This document shows, in pieces, positions 19,097 to 25,704 of a stretch of DNA of 25,704 nt (positions are counted from its first letter, which is position 1; the number at the start of each line of letters is the position of its first letter). Under the pieces are notes generated by a model. That model was not told the origin of the DNA. It was given only the letters and a program-made list of their open reading frames with translations, and ran no database searches. The stretch is taken from NCBI GenBank assembly GCA_033557675.1, contig JAWQRM010000247.1:1-25704 (forward strand), in the 5' to 3' direction. Made by a program: the position numbers and the translations under genes. This DNA is from Coptodactyla brooksi. Taxonomy: Eukaryota; Arthropoda; Insecta; Coleoptera; Scarabaeidae.

Positions 19097-20107
19097 GTTT
19101 CTCGATATGCTGATCACGAATTTAATGATATTTTAATAAAAATGCATATTTTTTTTAATATTTTATTTAATAATAAATATTAAGCGAAAGAACAACAGAA
19201 AGAAATGATTTAAACAAAATGAACAAAAATAAAAAAATAAATTAATATTGAAGTCAAGGCTGAGTCACGCAGATTTTAGAAACTTGAGACCAAAAATTAA
19301 AAAATATTTGAGACTTCTCGCCGAATCCTTGACGCCACATAAATTCTGGAAATTAATCGTTGTACCTTTCATTGGTGCGAACGTTTAGACCGTGAGATTT
19401 TTGAATTTTTCTTTGAAGCGAGTCGATTGTGATTCGACATTTTGTGCATGAGCACCAGTCTTAGGATTTACAAACTTAACACTATGACTAACAGTTAAAT
19501 GTTTATAACCTTCTGGTAATTTTGAAGTCTGCCATGTTCTTGAATTATAGGTAACAATGTTTTCCTAATCCAGAATATCTCTCGATTCCACCAAACAACC
19601 ACTGGCGCTGATGGCCTCCCAACCTTCCTACATTATATTTCCTTTTTGAAATGCTTGTTTCGTCGATTTCAATTTCAAGTCTACGACCGCCGATGATTCT
19701 TGGATTTTCAATGAAATATTTAGCAAAAATATCCCGGCAATACTGTGCGTACTGAATAATATTAGATTTGATTGTAATTCCTGTTTCATAAGCAATATTT
19801 TCAAATGTACACAATTGATGAAGGTAAAAATATGATAATTTAAAAACCTTTTTTGGGTTCATTCGAATTTCTTACACAAAAGTACAAACATAAAAATTAA
19901 TTTTCGGTTTTTTGCAGCAATGCCAAGTTTGTTGAAATCCGTTGAGCCGTTTTCAAATTATAGGCATTTGTTTGGAACAACAATTGAATACTATATTTTC
20001 AGAGATATGTTAGTGTAAAAAGCAACAAACAAAAAATACTCGATTTTATCTCAGCATTAGAATGCGTATATTTTTTGTTATCTTAATAATGCGGAATTTC
20101 GAGAAAC
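19097..20107 (-). mobile_element. Possible extent of the Merlin-like element (weak terminal inverted repeat)
   Basis: GTTTCTCGA at 19097-19105 recurs inverted as TCGAGAAAC at 20099-20107, enclosing the ISXO2-like transposase relic at a plausible distance (total about 1 kb). Only 9 bp match well and no target duplication is evident, so the boundaries are tentative. Confidence 0.35.
19254..19862 (-). pseudogene. Merlin/ISXO2-like transposase relic
   Basis: Reads leftwards. 'CTFENIAYETGI' is the usual helical lead-in. 'RRLEIEIDETSISKRKYNVG' contains the EIDE motif with the first catalytic Asp, followed by 'WLFGGIERYSG'. After a frame change comes 'GYKHLTVSHSVKFVNPKTGA' then 'HAQNVES', the VNHS...F.(D/N)P.TGAHT.(T/N)(I/V)E block. 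After another change come 'HGLNVRTNERYND', a stop, and 'FPEFMWRQGFGEK', with the terminal stop at 19254-19256. About 25 residues are deleted after 'ERYSG'. The second catalytic Asp position seems to read Tyr ('IVTYNSRTW'), and the W expected after the IES motif is missing. Merlin elements are eukaryotic relatives of bacterial IS1016/ISXO2 transposons. Confidence 0.85.
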
Positions 20108-20301
20108 ACCACTTTATAAATTTCAAGACGGCGGTACGCCCCCTAGCGGCAATCTTAGAAACTTAACTTAAAAATTATTTCCAGGATTTTCTCTTGGCCA
20201 CTTGTACAAATTTTTACCGCAAGTATCTACAATGAGTGGTTTCCGAAATACAGCCGCTATACCTCGCTTATTTGCCCACCCTGTACATAAGCGCCAAACG
20301 A
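20108..20301. other. Repeat-derived segment ending in a CACCCTGTA terminus
   Basis: GC content rises relative to the flanks and the segment ends GCCCACCCTGTAC (20276-20288), the inverted form of a CAGGGTG-type transposon end. No matching start was found to the left. Two overlapping short open frames (20387-20202 region, both strands) have no recognisable product. Confidence 0.4.
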
Positions 20302-20349
20302 TTAACCCTGCGTTAGGCGCACTAGTTATAAGAACGCGGTTAGGCGCGC

Positions 20350-20367
20350 GGGTGACAATTGTCACCC
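20350..20367. repeat. Perfect 18-nt palindrome in the piggyBac terminal region
   Basis: GGGTGACAATTGTCACCC reads the same on both strands. It lies 44 bp inside the TTAA end, where piggyBac elements often have subterminal inverted repeats that bind transposase. Confidence 0.9.
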
Positions 20368-20561
20368 AGCTGTTATTTCAAAGTTAAACGGCTGTAAATT
20401 GAAAATCTCTGTACTAATACGATATATTTGAAGAAATAATTTGTTAATACAGTAATGCAAAGATAGACAAATTAGTAAAAATATATTGCAAATGAATTAA
20501 AGAAAATTATTAAATTTAATACAAACATTTTTTTGAAATTTATGTACAATTCACTAAATAA

Positions 20562-21518
20562 TCATTCTAGGCAAGGATAACAAACTTCTTTAAAATGGTC
20601 GGCACATATCCATTTTCCACGTTTATTGCAATTTTTTCTGGTGATCCGGTCTCGTGCTCTGTCACATAAATATCATCTTCCGCGTGTACATAGAGCCAGC
20701 ATATGTCCTTGAGGAGGTTGATCTTGAAATCCAAGTAAATCTCTCATTCTAAATTGAAGCTGTCTAGGTAGTGTAGCAACCTCATTATACCTTCTTTCAA
20801 TTTGGGATTTAATCAAGCTCCAGCTTAGATTTTGCAAATATTCAGTTCTTTTGATCTTGGTTGCTGTTGGGTTATTTGGTTATAAATGCATAAGACATTT
20901 ATGGCTGCAATATGTAGTAAGTCAAAGTATAATCATGGGTCAGCGTCAAGTGTTTCTTGCCGCGTTGTTTATTGACATAGTTAGTCAAGCAAATCAACGC
21001 CGATCTTTGTCATGTTATAAAAGGTGATAATTTCTGGCTTTCGAGCCTCTCCACTGTCTGAATCAATATCACCGGTATCGTGCATTGTTGACAATAATAT
21101 CACGGATTTATTCTTTTTTTGGACGATAACCGACTAACGTAGCAATCTCGGTAAAGCCAAATATGGACGTGGATTTTGCATTTCTTTCCCATTCGAACTG
21201 AGGTCTTACACTTCCTCTATAAACTTTTGTATATCTTATTAAAATGCCTGTGATGGTTTCAGTAAAAGACAAATTCCATAAATCTTTTTCTGTCGTTTTG
21301 TTGGGTGCTTCGCCTTTAGGTCCTGGTAAATATTCTTTGCGCGACGACGAATATTCTTTGGAGAACATTGTTTTCTCATCCAGTTCCATCTTTAACCAAA
21401 TAAAATAGGCCAGGATGATCGGTGCTTGTAGCTGGTCGATTGTCGTCGACATCTTCATCAACTTCTTCAACAGACGTCTGATGATCGCTTTTGAACCATT
21501 CTTTTTCATTTCAACCAC
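20562..21518 (-). pseudogene. piggyBac-like transposase relic lacking its catalytic core
   Basis: N-terminal side: an acidic segment (SVEEVDEDVDDN, about 21478-21443) and 'GLFYLVKDGTG' lie in one frame. 'PGPKGEAPNKTTEKDLWNLS' and 'VRPQFEWERNAKSTS' follow in a second frame, then 'FTEIATLVG'. At about 21120 the sequence jumps directly to the C-terminal side: 'KNKSVILLSTMHDTGDID', 'KPEIITFYNMTKIGVDLLD', and 'FDLLHIAAINVLCIYNQ' with stops between. The deletion removes most of the DDE domain, probably more than 200 codons. The end is a cysteine-rich domain, 'YLCDRARDRITRKNCNKRGK' then 'WICADHFKEVCYPCLE', with the first Cys position now a TGA stop. The terminal stop is 20564-20562. piggyBac transposases excise precisely at TTAA; this copy cannot. 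Confidence 0.88.
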
Positions 21519-21662
21519 TGTTGAGGGTCTCGGCTTGTTTGAGAAAGTCTTCTCCCCTTTGATTCAGACATTGCCTGAAAGGCATCAAGATAATCAATAC
21601 AAGTACATACCAATCAGGATGCGATGGGTTTAATCATCTACTTTAAAGCTACATATATATAT

Positions 21663-21686
21663 AACATAGCCTATATAGGCTATGTT
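21663..21686. repeat. Perfect 24-nt palindrome
   Basis: Symmetric about 21674/21675; half-site AACATAGCCTAT. It lies between the piggyBac relic and the MITE. No loop, so it could extrude as a cruciform or be a two-fold binding site, but neither is shown. Confidence 0.93.
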
Positions 21687-21697
21687 TTAAAATTATG

Positions 21698-21982
21698 CAG
21701 GGTGGTTTCAAAAGTCGGTAGCGAACCAAAGTTACATATTTTTTGAATGCTCTGTATATTTTGACATATACTGATTTTGGCCATAAGTTCAACCGTTTAG
21801 GTTCGATAACTTCAAATTGGGCAAGAAAACATTTTTCAAACGTCGGTTTCCAAAAAACAGTTGAATATAGCTAAAAGGTGTTACATCAAAAATGTTTAGA
21901 ATTTTCAAAAGAATCGGAATGTGTAAAAATATACAGTGTACCATTCAAATGAAATATAACTTTGATTTTTGAAATCACCCTG
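21698..21982. mobile_element. MITE with CAGGGTG terminal inverted repeats
   Basis: Left end CAGGGTGGTTTCAAAAGTC (21698-) and right end, read on the minus strand, CAGGGTGATTTCAAAAATC: 17 of 19 positions match. Length 285 bp, AT-rich, no coding capacity. Flanks are TATG on the left and TATA on the right, compatible with a decayed TA target duplication, so a Tc1/mariner-type parent is likely. Confidence 0.8.
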
Positions 21983-22369
21983 TATAATGAAAAGAATTTT
22001 AAAACAAAGGCTACACAAATATCTATCACACCACAATTTTTTTCTGGAAATTAGAAACCATTCAGACATAATCATCTAGCCCACCTTGATTGCATCACCC
22101 AAGTACCCTATATATAAAAATATCTTATATATATAAGGTTAATATTTTGTTAAGGTTCTTGGACCTCAAAATAATTAAGCAAACCTTCGACTTAATTAAA
22201 CAATTAAAGTGCAAATACTAAAACACGAGGAGTAAGTTAAATGTTTGTTAATCATTATGAATAAGGAAAGAAAGACACGCTAATACTCCTATCTTTTACT
22301 TTAAATCATTGAAATAACTACTTTTGTGGTTGTTCCTTTGGAACGAGGTACTTTTATTGTCTTAGATGA
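21983..22369. other. Non-coding AT-rich stretch
   Basis: No gene or element recognised. Short TATA runs near 22110-22140 can fold weakly (ATATCTTATATATATAAG). Confidence 0.45.
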
Positions 22370-22527
22370 GGGGTTGTACTATAACTACATTATGAATAAT
22401 CTATTCTTAACCTAACGGTGCTTATATACTAATTATTGAGGTGACTGAGCTGCTACGTCAACACTTTTCAGTGGGTCACGGTTAGTGTTTATTGTTTACT
22501 GCATTCTCGACCTACTAATGACTATTA
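22370..22527 (-). repeat. Right member of the distant inverted repeat pair
   Basis: Reverse-complement partner of 17232-17395; strongest over 22421-22527 and weaker inward to 22370. Together the two enclose about 5.3 kb with the jockey, Merlin, piggyBac and MITE relics. Confidence 0.8.
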
Positions 22528-22689
22528 GAAACTAGTAATTAATGACATTTATATGAATATTAGAAAATTATTTCTTTACATTGTAGATGAATTGGCAATC
22601 GAACTGAAACAAGTAAGGCAACCAAACCATACGGCTGTCATTATAAATTTCGATAACTTCGTTTGTCGTGCGACTAGTTTTATTATTTT

Positions 22690-23340
22690 AGTACGTATCT
22701 ATCCTCCGGTTGCCGTCGATTCGCGCGGCGTTGGTCGGTGGAGATAATGCAACCACATCTCCATGACAATACAACTTGTTCATCCGCGAATTCCCAGCAC
22801 ACTTTGATATGGTAATACGGCAGCTTTGGGCCCGAACGCTATCTCAACACTCGAGGACATGCGGATTATACCGCTGCAGAAATAACGGGTTCGCTTCCCG
22901 AATTTTTGCGCCACCGCGAATGGCTGTAGTTGATCCAGAACCGCAGATGCGAATCCATTATCGAAATTCTGCAGTTGTTTCGTTTCCGCGTCAGTTTTGG
23001 GGAACTCCAACTAAAACAATCTTTTAATTCCTAGAACGCGGGTCTTTTTGGTGAAATCCGCGCAGATGTCGTTTGGAATACCATCAAAGCTACCGCCGGT
23101 ATATTTTCTTTTAAAGATCGTCAAGTCGGCGGCGACTTGCCATCAGAGACGGTCTACCTTCAGATGTTTCAAGCACAGCGTATAAACTGCACACGTACGA
23201 TTGAGGCCTCCTTATCAACAGCTATTTAATTAAGATCAAATAGACCGCTGTGTGTTCGCGTCCTTCCTATCGGTGGCGCCAGTGATTCCGTGTTTATTTT
23301 CCAATTTGTATCACGCCAATTGCCGCCGCAAAAGCACAGC
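22690..23340. other. CpG-rich, GC-elevated block of unknown identity
   Basis: About 650 bp with many CpG dinucleotides (for example GTCGATTCGCGCGGCG near 22717, and a GCGCCACCGCGAAT stretch near 22908), standing out from the surrounding AT-rich repeats. Open frames exist on both strands (22776-23027 plus, 23010-22780 minus), but neither product resembles a known protein. Possible identities are a distal promoter/5' exon of Imp, another host gene's 5' end, or a repeat or LTR I do not recognise. Confidence 0.35.
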
Positions 23341-23613
23341 GAAATTTCTGAAGACATGCGAGATTTTCTTTTTTGAATGACATCTGTTAATGAAGTGATG
23401 TATTTCTTTTGCCATTTTCTAACAGTCTCTTTTACCTTGCTTTCGAAGTAACTTACGTGTAAAGTAGAGGATTTTCTTCATATTTTGGTTTGTACTTTCT
23501 CTTACCGATAGGTATAAAGAGAAAGTATTGCATTCCCAAAAGGTCCTTGCCATAATACCACACAATTCGCACCATCACATTTCACATAAGATGGGCAGTC
23601 TTCCACTCATATA

Positions 23614-25404
23614 CAGGGTGATTCGCAAAACAACCGACACAGAGCAAGGAAAGATAAAATATGATGATATAACCCAATATACCTTTATACCAAGTTGTAC
23701 CCCTCAGAAGTTATAGCCCTTCAAAGTGAGGTTAAAAATTTCATAAATAATTAATATCTCAATAATACTTTAACTTAGGAAACCCACATTTGGTAGATGT
23801 TCCGAGTGTACTAAGGGCACTTATCTTTTTGTAAATAGAGGTCAGTTAAAGAATTTTAAATGGTTGATTGCAACAGATTTTTTTTAGCCTGTGGGCGAAT
23901 TTAATAAAATATTATTCTATTTTATGGGGAATTTAATTTTAAAACTTTTTTTTATCCATGTTACCTAAAACGATTGAAACTTCAGCAGTTGGCTGTGAAA
24001 TTATACGACAAATTTGACAATCAAGAAATAAAGCTATTTGATTTTCGTAATTCTTTCCTGATTGTTTTGAAATGGCCGGGAAATTCGCATTGAACGAACA
24101 AGTTGACATGTTATTAGTGTTACGTTTCTGTGGAGGAAACCGTAGAACGAGTGTTGAAGAATATCGGAGAAGATTTCCTACCCATGTGGTTCCTCATAGA
24201 GAAACATTTTCTAATGTTGAAAGACGGGCTCGAGAAACAGGCGAATTTTTCAGTAACACTCGAGAACGTGCTATTGAAATAGGGCCACAAGATGAAGAAT
24301 TTATTTTGATCACAGTTCAAAATGAACCATATATTGCTACAAGAAATTTATCTGGACAAACTGGTCTATCGCAAGCTTGTAACACCGACTTATCAGACGT
24401 AATGGACTTCAAGAACTGTTACCAGAAGATTTGATTAAGTCAGTTTATTTTAAGTCAAGACATTCATTTTCAAACGAAATTTTTTTTACTTAAGAGCCTT
24501 CTTTTACCTGCAGAGGCATTACAAACTTACACAAACCCGCATTTAGTATTTCCTCGACATTTCTAACGTGAATTTAAAATAAATGTTTGTAGTTATTTTA
24601 CCAAATCGACTAAATGGAGGAAATTATTTGGAGTTTCTTCAAAACAATCTCCGGGATTTACTTGACGAACTGCCACTGCAATTCAGACTAGAACATTGCA
24701 GAGAATTTTTAAATCGCCAGTATCCAAATAAATGGATTGGACGGGGAAATAATTGCCCTCAAGCTTAGCCCCCACGATCACCAGACTTGAACAAATGTGA
24801 CTACTTTCTTTGGGAACGCTAAAAGAGTTTGTGTATTCTTCACCAGTGGCGCCCCGAGAAGAGTTGTGGAATCGTATTACAAATAAATACAGCTTTATAA
24901 GAAATGATCAGCAGTTAACGGAAAGCGCAGACTTTAATTTTCGACAAAGAATAAATTTATGTCAGAAAGGAAACGGTAACAATTTCTATAAATTATCGGT
25001 AGCAAATTTTTGTTTTTATTGTTTAAGTTCCTTTTCCTATTAAATTGTTTTTATTGACGTTTGTTTGCTGACTTAAATTTAACATGTAACTTCACAGCCA
25101 ACTGTTGAATTTTCGATGATTTTAAGTAACATTGATAAAAAACGTGTCTAGTAATTTGCGTTTTTTCTTCAAAACGACGAAGTTTCTTGAAAAATAACAA
25201 AAGTAGAAAAGCTTTAAAATTAAATTCCTCATAAAATAGAATAATAATTTATTAAATCCGCCCACAAGCTAAAAAATTCTGTTACAATTTAAGGGTGCAT
25301 TATCCCTAATCAACCCTTTAAAATTCTTTAACTGACCTCTGTTTACAAAAAGACAAATGCCCTTAGTACACGCAGAACGTCTACCAAATTTGGTAAAGGA
25401 ATTT
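23614..25404 (+). mobile_element. Tc1/mariner-superfamily element with long terminal inverted repeats, right end truncated
   Basis: The left end CAGGGTGATTCGCAAAAC starts right after TA (23612-23613). Sequence 23770-24025 matches the reverse complement of about 25066-25404. Landmarks are TTTGGTAGA(T/C)GTTC, GTGTACTAAGGGCA, GAGGTCAGTTAAAGAATTTTAAA, TGTGGGCG(A/G)ATTTAATAAA and CAGTTGGCTGTGAA. The right copy has extra segments of about 65 and 20 bp, or the left has lost them. The outer ~155 bp of the right repeat, including the CACCCTG end, are missing where mariner sequence begins. The transposase relic lies between the repeats. Confidence 0.82.
24072..25041 (+). pseudogene. Transposase relic with N-terminal HTH (DUF4817 type) and DDE domain
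   Basis: From ATG 24072 an intact frame of 120 codons gives the helix-turn-helix domain: 'NEQVDMLLVLRFCGGNRRTS' then 'EEYRRRFP', with 'TFSNVERRARETGEF' after it, the pattern of the DUF4817 domain of insect transposases. A deletion follows. Next come 'NPHLVFPRHF' and 'REFKINV' (24532-24590; family ENPHWxxxxxxQxxFSVNVWCG), then 'LNGGNYLEFLQNNLRDLLDE' (24609-24670). A further gap removes the WFQQDGAPPH segment that holds the second catalytic Asp. Then come 'FLNRQYPNKWIGRG' and 'PPRSPDLNKCDYFLWE' (24770-24817; family WPARSPDLNPxDxFLWG) and 'LKEFVYSSPVAPREELWNRI' (24816-24875). Stops and frameshifts show it is inactive. Confidence 0.83.
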
Positions 25405-25590
25405 TAGTGGCTCGTCAAAAATTATTGGAGTTTGATTGGGAAATGATGTCACATCCATCATATATAGCCCTAACCTTACACCATCAGATTACCATTTATT
25501 TCGATATTTACAAAACTCCTTCAATGGTAAAACTTTCAACGATGATACTGTAAAATCGCACTTGCTCCTGTTTTTTTACTGATGAGAACC
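25405..25590 (+). pseudogene. Mariner transposase fragment abutting the truncated element
   Basis: Reads 'VARQKLLEFDWEMMSHPSY', then after a 2-bp insertion (extra TA near 25461) 'SDYHLFRYLQNSFNGKTFND' and 'TVKSHLLLFF', with an extra T near 25577. This is the mariner region PHVARxxL...HPPYSPDLAPSDYHLFRSLQ. The last catalytic Asp region (SPDLAPSD) is damaged by the insertion and a substitution. It starts exactly where the right terminal repeat of the neighbouring element stops. Confidence 0.85.
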
Positions 25591-25704
25591 TAACAGTTGG
25601 GCTGAAAAGTTCGTAGGCTAACATAGAAAACAATTTTTTTTTTTGATAAAATTTGATTTTATTATTCAATGTAGTTGCCTTCGAAGGCGATACAACGATT
25701 ATAG
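25591..25704 (-). mobile_element. Mariner element entering from the right edge, with its 3' end
   Basis: TA at 25591-25592 may be the target site. From 25593 a terminal sequence ACAGTTGGGCTGAAAAGTTC begins, followed inward by an AT-rich non-coding stretch and then coding sequence on the minus strand. The element inserted into or next to the mariner fragment at 25405-25590. Its inner part lies outside the window. Confidence 0.7.
25662..25704 (-). CDS. Mariner transposase, last 13 codons (partial)
   Basis: The minus strand reads 'YNRCIAFEGNYIE' and a TAA stop at 25664-25662. This matches the C-terminal pattern of mariner transposases (W.KCI...G.Y.E). No defect is visible in the short part present, so this is the only transposase here whose integrity cannot be judged. 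Confidence 0.75.
   Translation of the reverse strand, partial: YNRCIAFEGNYIE

Larger units (their letters stand above)
20302..21640 (-). mobile_element. Internally deleted piggyBac-like element
   Basis: The left end is well supported: TTAA (20302-20305), the piggyBac target, followed by CCCTGCGTTAGGCGCAC (20306-). Next come a second TTAGGCGCGC motif (subterminal repeat) and a perfect 18-nt palindrome at 20350-20367. The transposase reads leftwards toward this end and stops 257 bp from it. The right end is unclear; GGGTTTAAT at 21625-21633 could be a degraded GGGTTAA end but is too weak to rely on. Confidence 0.72.

Noticed and set aside
17232..22527. Maverick/Polinton-like element bounded by the distant inverted repeat
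   Set aside because: The ends start AG as Polintons do, but no polymerase, integrase, ATPase or capsid genes lie between and the length is too short.
22776..23027. Overlapping open frames on both strands in the CpG-rich block
   Set aside because: CpG-rich DNA lacks stop codons on both strands by composition; neither product shows a recognisable domain.
1..25704. CRISPR array, tRNA or rRNA genes, bacterial operons
   Set aside because: No regularly spaced repeats, no cloverleaf or rRNA signatures and no prokaryotic gene layout; splice donor and transposon types indicate an animal genome.

Overview
The window looks like an AT-rich, transposon-dense animal genome, most likely an insect. Only one host coding segment is recognisable: a 211-bp first coding exon on the minus strand (3873-4083). 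It encodes most of an RRM closely resembling the first RRM of IMP/IGF2BP (the Imp gene). It ends in a consensus splice donor, so 1-3872 reads as intron 1, and everything right of 4083 is upstream flank or a 5'UTR intron. Insect is inferred from the mix of repeat families (mariner, Tigger, Merlin, piggyBac, jockey and RTE-like LINEs) and from the IMP exon. I cannot name the species; a large-genome beetle or a hemipteran would fit.

Layout, left to right. 1-975: minus-strand LINE relic (start of reverse transcriptase). 975-3872: intron with no genes and one GC-rich block. 3873-4083: Imp exon. 4799-7143: two copies of a DDE transposon 3' end, head to head, forming an inverted repeat with arms near 1 kb. 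7640-8305: IS630/Tc1-like transposase relic preceded by a perfect hairpin. 9161-9310: mariner tail. 9753-10080: LINE C-terminus. 10290-11625: Tigger/pogo relic split by a 281-bp insertion with a 9-bp target duplication; the insertion carries a hammerhead-ribozyme-like fold. 13735-16957: two LINE relics in inverted orientation around a fold-back element. 17582-18869: dead jockey element. 19254-19862: Merlin/ISXO2-like transposase relic. 20306-21640: internally deleted piggyBac. 21698-21982: MITE. 22690-23340: unexplained CpG-rich block. 23614-25404: Tc1/mariner-type element with long terminal inverted repeats, cut at its right end by a mariner fragment. A second mariner enters from the right edge.

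No transposase or reverse transcriptase here is intact. Every one has stops, frameshifts, deletions or a changed key residue, so the region is a graveyard of nested insertions beside a conserved RNA-binding-protein gene. I see no operon-like system, CRISPR array, tRNA or rRNA. The observations most worth checking are the hammerhead-like motif and its clean insertion, the two large inverted repeats that could form double-stranded RNA if transcribed, the distant inverted repeat framing 17.2-22.5 kb, and the CpG-rich block as a possible distal promoter.
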